Positions 1 through 11,355 are shown, numbered from the stretch's first letter. The stretch: DNA of 64,000 bases from Brachionus plicatilis (GCA_010279815.1 QEOQ01000207.1:1146078-1210077), one strand, 5' to 3'. The notes: generated by a model not told the origin, from the sequence alone. Made by a program: numbers and translations.

Positions 1-1659
1 AAACTCTAACAATTCACGAAAATTATCTGAGTATCCTCAACTCCAATTATGAAAAAGAAGTAGCAAGAATCAAAGAAATGACCGAACAAGAAATTTCTAC
101 GACCGAAAGTAAATAAAATTGAAAAAAAAAACGTAATTCAATTTTTATTTTCTAAAGATTCCACCAAAATTGAAAAAGTTAAACAAGAATGCCAAAAAAA
201 GATTGAAAAGCTAGCTGAAGAATTTGATCACCAAATAAAGTCGATAGCCAAACGATACCAAATGTATCATTTTTTTATTCCTAATAAATTTTTTATTTTA
301 ATTTTTTAAAGGCTTCTTGAAGAGAATGAAAAATCACTCATAATTCTGCCAACCAAAATAAAATTCCGTTTGTATGAAAAAAATATTAAGCTAGATGGAT
401 TTGAATTTAAGCCAACAGACGAGTAAAAAGATTGATAAAAACTAGATTTTTTATTTTTATTTTTTAAAGTATAAGTATGATGTTCAATTATTTAAAAGAA
501 GAATCCAAGAAACAATTACATGATCCCATAATTAAGTTTCCTGACGATTTGATAATATTAAATTTTGGGTTTGAAATTTAATTTTTTTTAAATATTTTTT
601 GGGAATAATCAATTTTGTGACCCATTTTTCGTATTGTTTAACTAATTTATTTTTGGTGATAAAAAAACACCATTTTATTATCTTGGTCTGTAATGATTTT
701 ATTTGATCATAAAATTTAACACTTAAGTTGACAAGATTCTTTAAAAAATTTTCAAGTATGGCAAAAATCCAGGTTGTATTAAATTTAGCTAAAATTTAAT
801 TTGAATACCTTAAAACTCATGCTATAAGATTTTTTTTATTTGAGAATAAATTGAAATTATTTTTTTTAAATAATTTTAACTGTTAATTTTGATAGAAAAA
901 ATTTAAATTTGGAAAAAAAAATTGATTTTTATTTAACTATTATTTTGATCAAATAACATGTGTAACTAAAAATTTTAAAAGGATAAAAATGTGATCAACT
1001 GGTCACGAAATTTCCAGACCCATTTCTTATAATTAATTATCTATTTTAGTCCTTTTTCTACTCATTCAAATGATGAAATGATTGCAATATTTGAAGAATA
1101 CAAAAAAAAAGGAACTTTGCCAGAGCCGATTGAAAAAATTCGAGCTGAAAACTGCTTGCCGGTTACCGAATACAAAATAGTATTTACAAAATAAAAAAAA
1201 AAAATCTATTATTCTGTTTTTTAGAAACCGAATTCAGAATTCGTTTTATTCGGGAATATAAAATTTGAAAGTGATCTTCCCAAACGGTGTTTTAAGTATA
1301 TATTTGATAAGAACAAACCGAAACCGATTGATTATTTTCAATGTGAAGACTGCTTGCTTAAATGTAAAATATCATTTTATTTATTATTATATTAAACTTG
1401 GAATATTAAGGGATTTGTAAATTTTGCATTGAAGAATGTCATAAAAGTATTCTTTGTTTAAAAATAATTAGACAAAGGCTATATGATATTTTTTTAAGAA
1501 CATAACGTTCGTCCATTTTCTCTTAACCACAATGCAAATTGGTAAAATTTTTTAATAATGTTTGTCTCAATTTAAAATTATAATTTTAGGGCATGTTGTT
1601 TTTGCGAAAGAAACAATTGCTGCCTCAAGGAATCATCCGAAATGAATATAGAATTTTAG
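1..1659 (+). CDS. 3' part of a gene ending in a UBR-box-like Cys/His cluster
   Basis: The 5' end lies outside the window. Joined exons are 3-108, 158-263, 312-422, 470-568, 1050-1179, 1225-1363, 1411-1446, 1499-1541 and 1590-1659, all with GT-AG introns and consistent phase. The visible N-terminal half is charged and probably coiled coil (EKEVARIKEMTEQE and KIEKLAEEFDHQIK). The C-terminal ~55 residues hold a metal-binding-like pattern: FQCEDC, then WICKFCIEECHKKHNVRP, then WACCFCERNNCC. Cys pairs followed by CH-x-x-H recall UBR-type zinc fingers, which bind N-degrons in E3 ligases, and B-box-like fingers. The family assignment is tentative. The 481-bp intron at 569-1049 is the only long one. 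The gene ends 268 bp before the F-box gene on the same strand. Confidence 0.55.
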
Positions 1660-1927
1660 CGTACTTTTTTTTACCAAGCTATTTGAGTATTAAATAAAAT
1701 ATTGCTTAATTTTTAAATTACATATTTATGTCAAAAATAAAATTAAAATTTTATGATAAAAAAATAGAAAAAAAAATGCATAAATTTTGTTATATCATCG
1801 AAGCCATCTGATATCCAGTTATTGGTATTTTGAATCATACATAGATAAAAAAAAAGGTATGATGAGCCAAACTGCATTTAAATTAAAAAAATAGTCTTTA
1901 AATTTAAAAAAAATTCTAATTTTTAAA

Positions 1928-4351
1928 ATGGAACTTGTTAAAGATCCAGCGAAAAATAGCAAACAACGAAGCTTGTTTAGCAAAGTTGTGAGTGTTTTTC
2001 ACAAGTCCGAAAAAACGAAACTAGACCAAAAAGTCCAAGAACCTGTTCAGGTCGAGGAAAAAATTTTGCAAAAAAATCCAGAAAAAAAAACAGTATTCGG
2101 TGATCAAAATTTTGCTCAACAACTCCAGGCTGACTTGAACGCAATTGACAATATATCTAAATTTTTAAAAGAAACCGAAATACTCGAAACAACTGATCAT
2201 AAAATGGATCATGGACAAAATTCTCCCATCCAAAATTTGCCAACAGAAATAGTATGCAAAATATTTGACTTTCTTAGTTTTAGTGAAAAAAAGAACGCCT
2301 CTATGGTTTGTAAAAAATGGCGGGATTATTTTCTAGAAAGTTATTATTTCAAGAACATTATGGTAAAGGCCAACAACCACCTTTTTGTCAGCAACCGGCC
2401 AAACTCCAGTTCTACTCGCACTCTGGGACATTTACACCGAGCCTCATCAGCCATGGCACTTTGGGCTAGCTCAAATTTTAATCATCAACTTTATATCAAT
2501 CTGGTGAACATAGAATTCATTAATGACTCGGCTGATGTTTCATTGATGATTGAAAACTTGAAAAAATTCTCAAGTGCGAACAAAAATTGCACCTTACCAA
2601 AATTAAAAAGTCTAAAATTTACCAAAACCACAATGAGCGCCAACAGTCTAATCGCTTTGATAAACGAAGCGCCCAATCTGGAACAGCTGAGTGTAATCGA
2701 ATGCGACAGTCTTTTCATGACCGGATTTTTGGCCATTTCGAGCCAATCTCGAATAGACAAACTTGACAATTTAACAAGTTTATCTCTCAGCAAAAATCGC
2801 TATCTTACCGATCAACTACTCAACATATTTATCAATTCAACAACTTGCCTTAAATATTTAGATCTAAGCTATTGCAATTTTACCAAGACCAAGTTCAAAT
2901 CAGTGAGCAATTCGAGTCTAAATGGCAATTCCTTACACAGCTGTGTGCTCACATTCGAAAATTTAATTACCAAAATAAACAATTTTTTGGCTTTGGAAAG
3001 CTTGGATCTGAGCGGTGTGGAAAATTTGCTCTACAATCAAGACTCTTTTTTTGAGTTTATTGAAATTTTGCCAAGTCTAAGCCGAATACATTTGGAAAAT
3101 TTGCCAAATCTAAAGCTAGAAACTGGCATCAAAATTATTCAGCTGACTAATAATCTAAAGGAAATAAATCTAAATAACTCAATACAAAATTATGACCTGA
3201 AACAAAATGGTGTCGAAGTTTTGTTAGAAAAAAGCTGCTCTGAAATGTCTGCTTCTTCCATTCAGGTCCTGGGACTAAACCGAGCTAATATAAACAATCG
3301 TAAGCTGTTTTCGGACCAGTTTTCCACCCTTAGCCAGCTCACACATTTGGACCTGTCTTGTCTAATGTTTAATTCTTCATTCGGTTCGGCAAATAAACTT
3401 CACGAGTTTACTGAACAATTTGCTACAAACATTTCCAAATGTGAGCAATTGGAGCACTTAGATCTCAGCTATTGTGACTTTTTAGTGACTGATAGTTTTA
3501 TTAAAATCACATCAAACAGTTTGATAAACCTAAAGCATTTTAATGTAAGAAATTGTTCACAAATAACAGACAGTTCTTTACATTTAATTTCGTCTCGGTT
3601 GAAAAAATTGGTCCATTTAGACTTAAGCTGGTGCCAAAATATTTCCGATTATGGTCTCGATTCATCAATTAATTTAGACCAAGACAAAAAGATACTCAAC
3701 GAATTCAGAAAGCACATTAACGGAACTTGCCGATGCATGAGGATGTTTGCCGAGCAGCCTTTTTTGATGATCAAGGCCAAAAATGGTTTAGCTTCGGAGA
3801 ATAGGGCGCAATTTTTTGGATGCCTGGGTATGACAGGTCGAGGGAACTCTCAGACAGAAATTGTTCAAGTTTGGGAGTCAAGCTGTAGCATTACATTGAA
3901 AAATTTGAGAAGTTTAAAAGTTTTAAAGTTGGAATCATGTGTCAATATTACCGATTTAGGTATTTTCAATGGAGTAAATTGGAAACAGCTGATTGAGTTT
4001 GATATCAAGCTTTGTACCAACATAACTGGAGACTTTGTCAAAGATGAAGATGAAGCATTTAGTAATTTAAAGATTTTAAGTTTAAGCCAATGTGTAAAGT
4101 TTGAAGAAGAAAATTTGCTTAAAATTATTGAGAAATCGCCCAATCTGAGAGAATTAGGAGTCGCAGGTCTGTCAAATGTTACCAATAATTTGATTGATGT
4201 TTTGTTGAGATTAAAAAAGCTGCTAGTTTTCTTAGATATTTCGTTTTGTTCCGATATTAATGAGAGTTATGTTGAAAGATATGAACAATTTTTGAGCAAT
4301 GACTTCGGAATCAGAGATTATAAAATTGACAAGAGATTTATAAGTAAATAA
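1928..4351 (+). CDS. F-box and leucine-rich-repeat protein (FBXL type)
   Basis: This is an intronless 807-aa ORF. The first ~100 residues are basic and low complexity. An F-box follows at about residues 102-145 (LPTEIVCKIFDFLSFSEKK, then MVCKKWRDYF). The rest is degenerate leucine-rich repeats of the cysteine-containing FBXL class, such as LEHLDLSYCDFLVTDSFIKI, LKHFNVRNCSQITDSSL and LVHLDLSWCQNISDYGL. In the family, the F-box binds SKP1 of an SCF ubiquitin ligase and the LRR selects substrates. No orthologue can be named from sequence alone. The lack of introns contrasts with most neighbours and would fit an old retrocopy. AATAAA-like signals follow the stop near 4360. Confidence 0.85.
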   Translation: MELVKDPAKNSKQRSLFSKVVSVFHKSEKTKLDQKVQEPVQVEEKILQKNPEKKTVFGDQNFAQQLQADLNAIDNISKFLKETEILETTDHKMDHGQNSPIQNLPTEIVCKIFDFLSFSEKKNASMVCKKWRDYFLESYYFKNIMVKANNHLFVSNRPNSSSTRTLGHLHRASSAMALWASSNFNHQLYINLVNIEFINDSADVSLMIENLKKFSSANKNCTLPKLKSLKFTKTTMSANSLIALINEAPNLEQLSVIECDSLFMTGFLAISSQSRIDKLDNLTSLSLSKNRYLTDQLLNIFINSTTCLKYLDLSYCNFTKTKFKSVSNSSLNGNSLHSCVLTFENLITKINNFLALESLDLSGVENLLYNQDSFFEFIEILPSLSRIHLENLPNLKLETGIKIIQLTNNLKEINLNNSIQNYDLKQNGVEVLLEKSCSEMSASSIQVLGLNRANINNRKLFSDQFSTLSQLTHLDLSCLMFNSSFGSANKLHEFTEQFATNISKCEQLEHLDLSYCDFLVTDSFIKITSNSLINLKHFNVRNCSQITDSSLHLISSRLKKLVHLDLSWCQNISDYGLDSSINLDQDKKILNEFRKHINGTCRCMRMFAEQPFLMIKAKNGLASENRAQFFGCLGMTGRGNSQTEIVQVWESSCSITLKNLRSLKVLKLESCVNITDLGIFNGVNWKQLIEFDIKLCTNITGDFVKDEDEAFSNLKILSLSQCVKFEEENLLKIIEKSPNLRELGVAGLSNVTNNLIDVLLRLKKLLVFLDISFCSDINESYVERYEQFLSNDFGIRDYKIDKRFISK

Positions 4352-5651
4352 AACAAAAAAATAAATAAATTGGCTCCACTTTAAAATTTACCTTTTTTTT
4401 AACTTAATCTTAAGTTAAATTTTTTTAAATATTTTTTTAAATACCCGGTTGTGTTTTAATCAATAAAAATAAATTAACTTTTTTTATTAGATGCTTTTAT
4501 TTCAAAAATTAAATTAAAAGAGGCATTTTTTAAGCTATTAAAGTCAATGAGAAAATTTAAAATGAAACCATGATCACAATTCAAACTAATTTTTCTATTA
4601 GATTCCTTAAATGAATGCGAACATTAATATTTACAGAGTCTAAAAAAATAAAAAATTTTCAAAGGTTCTTTAAAGAAAGCGAAAATTAGATTTAGACTAA
4701 AGAAATCTTCAATTTTTCTTTAATCTTTCTTTTATCTAATCGACTTTCAATTTAATCATTGTATGAATAGACATTTTTTCTGATTTTTCAAAAATAAAAT
4801 CAAAATATTTTTAATAATTAATATGTAATTAATTAAGTAAATTTGAAGTTTAAATTTTGTTAATTAGCCATTTTCGAAAGAAATTCAATCTTGATTTCTT
4901 AAATATATTAGATAACAAATTTAAAATGAAATTAATTAAAAGTCTTTTTATTGTCTTTAACAATAGTTTCAGAAACTATGTTTCTTATTTTCTTATTTGA
5001 CTAATTTTAATGGTTTTCTATTTTTTTATCAAAATATAAACTATAAAACAAAAGATCACTTAATAATTAAGTTAAGTTTATCAGTTTAACATATCTGTTA
5101 ATGTACAAAATGTAGTTTTTTAATCAAAATTTATGTTCTTTACGTACTAATCCTTTGCCTTGGGTTTCATACCACGCTTCTTTTTGATACCAATATTTTT
5201 AAAGCTTAAACAAATTTGGATCAATTTTGTTTTAATTGTGGAATGTTACAATATATTTGCAAACAAATATAAATTTTACTATTTTAAAATTTTTCAAATA
5301 TTACCAAATAATTTTTAGATGTCCGGGTGCTAAATTGGCATTTAGCTTTATTTAACTTTACCCATTTACACATCTATTGAGTTGATCAAAATAAAATTTA
5401 AAATTCTTTATCACTTTCAAATTCAATCGTTTCTTAAATGTTTATTAAAGCATAGGTTTTGATATTAAAGAATGTTTTTAATATTGAAAAATTTTTCGTT
5501 AGTAAATCAATTTTTTTGCGAGAAAATATTATCGTTTTTCAGAAATAATTACTTTCTTTCTAAAATATTGTTAAAACTAATCAGTTCATGGCTTAAATAA
5601 TTTTTTATTGGCTGGCTGACGCAATAAATGAAAGCAATGATAAATTTTTAA
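4352..5651. other. AT-rich intergenic stretch
   Basis: No supported gene. The only coding-looking patch is on the minus strand around 5149-5193. It reads as a short basic tail, GIKKKRGMKPKAKD followed by a stop. No convincing start, acceptor or upstream exon was found, so it is not called as a gene. Confidence 0.5.
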
Positions 5652-5784
5652 ATGGAAACAACAAGTACAAATTCTTTATTGATTACTAGAAAATTGCCCA
5701 GCTAAACGTCCGAGAGGTAGACCTCGCAAAAACCCAATCAGTGATCAAAGTAAACCTGCGAGCAAAAGATCTAAAAAAAATTAA
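5652..5784 (+). CDS. candidate AT-hook mini-gene with a 25-bp intron
   Basis: Exon 5652-5664 (METT) joins exon 5690-5784 if the 25-bp segment 5665-5689 (starts GT, ends AG) is spliced out. The product is 35 aa and contains a textbook AT-hook, KRPRGRPRKNP, then a Lys/Ser-rich tail ending KRSKKN and a stop. AT-hooks bind the minor groove of AT-rich DNA, as in HMGA proteins. Without splicing, the same ATG reads to a stop after 17 codons and the AT-hook lies in another frame. The alternatives are the last exon of a longer gene whose upstream exons I could not find, or a frameshifted relic. The AT-hook reading itself is clear; the gene model is uncertain. Confidence 0.4.
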
Positions 5785-6630
5785 TTTTTTCTTTTTTTTT
5801 CTTATTTTTCTTTTATTGTATTTTTTATTATCATCAATAAAAATTAATATTATTATCTTATAATTTGTATCAATTAATTTTTTTTAATAGCATAAAAATA
5901 AAATTGGTATCATTTTTTTTTTAGTAGCAGAAAAATAAATTTAGTATCACGTAAAATACATGCCATTAATAAATACTGTAAAATCCTGTGAGTAATGAAT
6001 CGTTGTAGGTCTTGCTTTAGAATACAAATCGTCTCCATAACTTTTAATTCCAAATCATTGAAGTATGATGAATAATTATTATTATTTATTGACAAAAAAA
6101 CTTGTATAGACCTCATAGGTCAAAAATTTATAAAAAAAAATAATGACAAAATCCTATTAAACAATTTATAAAAGCGCAATTTTAAAAAAGTAAAGATTCA
6201 CCTTGCTTCGTATATCACATAAAAAATGCCTTTTATTTTTTTTCTATTTTAAAATTTTTCATTCCTATTTTTGTTTGGCTTAACTTATTTATAATTTATT
6301 TTGGAAATGAAAAAAAAAAAATTGAATATTAAAAGGTCTTTAAATTTTACAATTTCTTGAGCTAAATGGTGGCTGGTGATTAGTTTTTAAATTTAATTAA
6401 TTAATTTTAAAGATATTTTAACACTTAACATAAGCTGCCTATTTGCCATATTAATTTTGCAAATATTTTCATCAATTAAACATAAAATGGGTTACATAAA
6501 CTCGAACGTGCAATTTAATTATAAAAAACGAAAAAAAGTTAAAATTTCAAAATAGATTTGAAATAGTAAAACAAATTTTTGCCTATAAATATATTATAAA
6601 CAAGCTGTTACCTTTTGAGAAAAGTATAAA
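5785..6630. other. AT-rich intergenic stretch
   Basis: Long A and T runs with no supported gene. The minus-strand open stretch near 5910-6116 has no family resemblance or codon structure and is treated as chance. The last ~200 bases are presumably the promoter and 5' leader of the ZNF622 gene. Confidence 0.5.
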
Positions 6631-7975
6631 ATGTCAGTAAAAAAGCCATCAATGGATCTTTTTACTTGTGTCACGTGTAATGTGACTTTTGAAGATTCCG
6701 AACAACAAAGAGATCATTACAAAACAGATTGGCATCGATACAACCTAAAACGAAAAGTTGCCGAATTGCCCGTCATTAGTTTCCAGGATTTTCAGGAACG
6801 AGTAAAATTACAAAAAACTCAGCTAGAAAACTCACAAAATCAAGTCAATGACGAACTATTCTGTAAGTTATGCTGTAAACATTTTAATACAAAAAATTCG
6901 TTTGCCAATCATACCCAGTCCAAAAAGCATAAGGAACTAGAATTTTTAAAGTCCAAACAAACCGAAGAACCAATTGTGATCAAAAGTGATCGCTCGACAA
7001 AAAAGATAGCCCAAATGGAAGAATATCTAAAAAAACAGGAAGAGCTATTAAAAATGGAAGAGATGGAAGATGACGGTGACCAAGAATGGGAAGACGTGGT
7101 TGACGAAGACATGTCTAATTTTGGTAAATTAACTCAAATTTAAGTTAGAAAAAAAATTAAATTTTTTTTTCACAATTAAAATTTTTTATTAGAAAATTTT
7201 AAATTAAATTTTTTTTTTCAGATGAAGCTAACGGAATCGACATTCTGACATGTCTTTTTTGTGAGCAAAAATTTGATTCATGTGTAGAAAAATGTGAACA
7301 CATGGCCAAAGAGCATAGCTTCTATATTCCAGACATGGAGTATGTAAGCGATTTGGAAGGGCTGCTTAAATTTCTTGGAATAAAATTAGGTGCCTATCAT
7401 GTTTGTTTGTGGTGTTCGAATAAAGTTTACAGGGATCTCAGATCAGTTCAAAAGCACATGGTCGATAAGGGACATCAAAAAATGAAATTCGAAGGTGACA
7501 CTCTGGTAGAATATGCGGATTTTTACTCATATGGTGAAGAAACTGATGATGACTATGAAATAGTTGATGACAGCGACTTGAATATGAGCCAGTTGTCTGT
7601 TGTTGATGATCAAATAATCAACAACGAAGGATTTGAGCTTGTTTTGCCATCAGGCTCAAAGATTGGACATAGATCTCTATTCAGATATTATAAACAGAGC
7701 TTTGGTCATCGAAATCTTGAACTTAAACAGCGTAGTAATCTAACAGTTAGGGATAAATATAAAGCTATTTCGAATAATCAATCTTATTCAAGTAATTATT
7801 GAATTAAAAAAAAATATGATTATTTAATTTTAAAAATTTTATAGATGCAGAAATACAAAAACAACGCAAGGATATTGCTTATTTAAAGAGATGGAGCTCT
7901 AGAATGTACGCCAAAGTGGGCTGTGATGCGAACAAGCTACAGAAACACTTTAGGCGACAGGATTTATGCTTTTAG
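6631..7975 (+). CDS. ZNF622: ZNF622/REI1 cytoplasmic 60S subunit biogenesis factor
   Basis: Three exons, 6631-7123, 7222-7791 and 7845-7975, give 397 aa; yeast Rei1 is close to this length. Four C2H2 fingers are readable. The first is CVTCNVTFEDSEQQRDHYKTD with the family hallmark WHRYNLKRKVAELP. The second is CKLCCKHFNTKNSFANHTQS, the third CLFCEQKF in exon 2, and the fourth CLWCSNKVYRDLRSVQKHM followed by DKGH. The C-terminal exon ends in the conserved QKHF motif. The family acts in the cytoplasm on pre-60S ribosomes, helping release and recycle export and anti-association factors. The two introns (98 and 53 bp) are short and phase-consistent. The N-terminal start precedes the first finger directly, as in the family. 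Confidence 0.93.
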
Positions 7976-8819
7976 TGAGACTTTCAAGTTATTTGAACTA
8001 ATTTATGAAAATTTTTTTAGTTTATTTAAAATAAAAAGTGAAGAAATTGATTTTAATTTTTTAGTTCTAAGTATCATTTATTTATCTATTTAGATTAAAC
8101 CTTCTTTAAAGAGCAATTCAAAAGAAAAAAACGTAAAAAAGAAATTTTTTATAATATGTTTTAAAGATAGTATCTTTAAAAAATATTATCATTTTTCATA
8201 TCGTGCTTTTTCAAAAAAAAAATAATAATAATAAAAATCTGAGGGCTTCAAAAGAAGATCATATAGTCCTGAAAATTAGAGAGATATTTAGCCACATGAA
8301 TAGAGAGGAGATACCAAAAATGGTTTTTGAGTTTACCAGATTTGATCGACAGAACTAAAACTAAAACTGCAGAAAAAAAAAAAAATCCAATATTATATTC
8401 TTATATTTAATGTTTGTCCTCTTCTTTTTATCTTTAGAATTTTAAAACGACTCTTCTGTTTTTTTTTTGTACAAACTAATTTTATGCCTTTTTTTTTTTA
8501 TTACTAATTTTTAACGACACGCTTTATTTTACAGTGTATAGATAGTGGCCCAACTGGTGGCCTCTGCTCAGTAAATAAATAATAAATAGTAATAAAAATC
8601 AAAAATCATTTCCTTTTTTATTTCTAATTGATTTCTAATAAACTTAATTAAATTGTTTGCTTGCTATGAGATTTACCTTGCTATGAAAAAATTAACCTTG
8701 CTATCAAAGGTTTCACGTGATGAGTAACTACAGTAATTGTTCAAGCAATCTTTTATTTTCAACTTCAAATTCCTTTGTCTCTATGACAAAGGAATTTGCT
8801 GGAAGTTTAAGTTTATTTA
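7976..8819. other. AT-rich intergenic stretch
   Basis: No supported gene. Sequence at 8530-8600 is less AT-rich (TGGCCCAACTGGTGGCC) but has no coding pattern I recognise. The upstream edge of a minus-strand LINE tail begins at about 8820. Confidence 0.45.
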
Positions 8820-9700
8820 CGCTATTAGATTATTTATTTATTTGTTTATCTGTACCGAGCTAATGCTCCTTCAGAATAAAAATTTATTAAAAAAAATTAA
8901 AATTAATTTAAAAAAGAAAAAAAAAAGATAAATAAGTCTAAGTAATAAAAAGAAAATTAAAAATAATATGTTGAAATAGCTAGAGGTTAGACATATTTAA
9001 ATATTTGATAGTTCAGGAAAATAAGAAGAAATTGTTAGGTAACAATTACACAATGGAGTTGGATATTTGATATATCTCGATTCGAAACCTCCTCTTTTTT
9101 CTTCTACCAGCCTGACGACCAGTGGAGCAGAATGACTCAATCCTGTCCTGACATGTCTCTCACTCAACCCAAAGAGTTGATTTGAAACTGTTAGTGGTTT
9201 AAGTTTATTGAAGACTTCTTGGTGAATAATACTGAAGGGGTATCATATTTCAGCTTCGAAATAGATCGAACCGCTGAATTTTGAATAACTTATATTTTGT
9301 TGATGTTAGTTTGTGAGAATAAATTCAAACAAGAAAATGAATAATCTAAGATTGGTCCTAACAAGGATTTGTAAAGATCACTCTTTTTGGTTTTAGAACC
9401 CATTTTCTATTTGAAAGATATTTTATTATAACTAACCTTGAATTACAGCATTCTTTTAATTCATCCACCATTGGACTTAATGCAAGTTTTGAGTCTAATG
9501 TGATTCCTAAGAATTATTTGAATTGTTATCATTAATTTTAAGGTCAAGATTAATTTATTGGCAGTTTGTTTTGTTTCTTTTTGGTATGTATTTAATAAAA
9601 ATGCTATAAAGAAGTAGACTAATTACCGGCCCTTTTGGAACTTCTGTTTTAATAGGGTATTGATAACTTAGATGACAATTTACATTTACTCTTAAATATT
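8820..9700 (-). mobile_element. degenerate non-LTR retrotransposon (LINE), 3' part
   Basis: Read on the minus strand, reverse-transcriptase motifs appear in the right order but with frame breaks. At about 9660-9580 is KTEVPKGPVISLLLYSIFI, matching the family motif VPQGSxLSPxLF. At about 9510-9425 is FLGITLDSKLALSPMVDELK, then CCNSRL, matching YLGxxLD...K.CxxR. This is followed by a thumb-like GPILDYS. Downstream is a 3' tail at 8875-8820 with GGAGCATTAGCTCGG and then (AAATA)n. It is a dead copy with many stops. The family looks jockey/CR1-like, but I cannot name the clade. Confidence 0.7.
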
Positions 9701-9769
9701 ATAAATGCAGAAACTACCTCATCCAATAAATGAGATAAAGATAAAACATTGCTCATGGCTTCCAATAGG

Positions 9770-10108
9770 GATATTAAGAGAGACCAGCTCTCAAGTATTC
9801 AAGACATCTGGCAACAAGACCTCATACTCTGTGATTAAAAAATAAATGAAGTCGAACAAACTAAATATTTAGGCTTCATGTTAGACCCGGAATGTACTGA
9901 TGAACATCACCTAGTCAAAGGTAAACAAGGGGATTTTGTATCACTTTTAAAACTCAATTTTCTTGGCATAGACACTAAGTATCTATGTCCATTTCTGAAG
10001 GTACAACTTTTCAAAATTTTTATTAGGCCAACACTTTACTATTGTTTAGAAAATGAACATCTTCACAAATTCAAAACTAATCAAATAAAGAGAGTAGATG
10101 GAAACTAG
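9770..10108 (+). mobile_element. LINE reverse-transcriptase fragment, opposite orientation
   Basis: An in-frame stretch from about 9844 reads EVEQTKYLGFMLDPECTDEH, then LLKLNFLGID, LKVQLFKIFIRP and TLYYCLENEHLHKF. This is the usual post-catalytic RT/thumb pattern (KYLGxxLD...LGI...LxKxxIRPxLxYGLE). It lies head-on to the minus-strand LINE, so it is a separate insertion. There is no catalytic YADD region; the copy is truncated and inactive. Confidence 0.7.
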
Positions 10109-10531
10109 TGTTGGGATCCGTACAAGCGGATACTTAACCGGCCAAAATTTTCAGAAACCGTGACCGTGTTCGCATTAGACGGACAACCTTTAAACGGGCG
10201 GTCATTTGGCCGGTCAGCCAGGCGGTCTAATTTTTGGACCGCTAAAATAAACGGTCCAAAGTATATGGGCGGCCAAAAAACCGGCCAACTTTTTGGCGGG
10301 CAGTCACTAAATTGTTTGTAAAATTTTGAAAAATAAAATAAAAAAAATTTTAAAAAACTTTTTAAATTAAATTAAGAAATTTTTTTTCTACTTTTTTTAT
10401 CATTTTAATAAGTTATTTTTTAAAAATTAAAAACATTTTTTCGATAAAAATATCAATTTAAGTGCCTAACCGCTAAAAATTTGGCCGTATTTTTGACCGT
10501 CCATATTTTTTAGGCCGTTTTTCAGACCGCC
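10106..10531. repeat. GC-richer block of CGGNC/GNCCG motifs, possible transposon end
   Basis: It starts TAGTGTTGGGATCCG, which resembles a hAT-type terminus. It then carries many copies of short motifs such as CGGTC, CGGCC, GACCG and GGCCG in both orientations. An ACGGGCGGTC motif at about 10195 recurs inverted near 10525. The centre (10320-10460) is ordinary AT-rich DNA, so the block looks like inverted arms around a spacer. No coding sequence was seen. Confidence 0.45.
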
Positions 10532-11045
10532 CGTAAGTCAGTAAGTCAAAGTCAAAGTTAAATCAGGGACTTGACTTGACTTAGAATGACTTGAATTTCT
10601 TTTGGAAAGTCAATAAAAAATAGGTAACAAGCATCTGGTTTTGTGAAGTTCAGTAGAAAATAACAGAACAAGGTTTAAAGTCTGCTAATGATGTGCAAAT
10701 TAAGTTTAAACCTTTAGAAAAAAAGTTATTCAATTTTTTTATATTTTTTTCTGTTCTTTTTATCATTTTGTACTTAATTTCACAAAACCCAAGCATCTGA
10801 CCCTGATTATGATTCTTTAGATTTTAATATTATTCGTATTAGAAAATTAATTAGAAAATTTGCTTATCAAATTCCTTCGGAAACAAAAATTTAATTTTTT
10901 GAAATTAAGTCAATTCAAAGTCAAGTCAAGTTAAATGACTTAACTTTTTAAATAAAAAATTTAAGTCAAGTCATTTAAAACTAAGTTCTTAAGTTCATTT
11001 AAAACTTTAAAATGACTTAAAAATGACTTAAATTTTTGACTTACG
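10532..11045. repeat. AAGTCA-rich inverted-repeat element (MITE-like)
   Basis: It is bounded by CGTAAGTCA at 10532-10540 and its exact inverse TGACTTACG at 11037-11045. Both sub-ends are packed with AAGTCA/TGACTT hexamers (GTCAAAGTCAAAG on the left, ATGACTTAAAAATGACTT on the right). No ORF. The form suggests a non-autonomous DNA transposon. No clean target-site duplication is visible. Confidence 0.5.
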
Positions 11046-11355
11046 CACAAATCTGCTCTTTTCAAATAATGTGTTTGCCTAAATTTGAGGGTGATGAAAC
11101 GAGAAATTAATTTTTATTGTTTTTTATCCTATTTGTAATTTTAATATTTTACTGTATAATTTTGCAGTTTTAAGGTAAAATAAAATAATAATCTTTATTA
11201 AAAATTTATTCGAAAAAAAATTAAAAATTAAATCGCCGAATAACAAAGCATTTGAATTATTGTAAAAGACTTAAAAGAAAAATTGAATCAGTTCTTAATT
11301 TATTTTCCATCTTTATTTGTATTTCCAATATTTTCGATAATTGAAGAATATCAAA

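Noticed and set aside
5149..5193. Minus-strand basic tail GIKKKRGMKPKAKD followed by a stop
   Set aside because: Looks like a terminal coding segment but lacks a convincing splice acceptor, start or upstream exon; too short to call.
8737..8931. Plus-strand 64-codon open stretch
   Set aside because: Phe/Lys/Leu low-complexity read across the end of a LINE tail on the other strand; no family resemblance.
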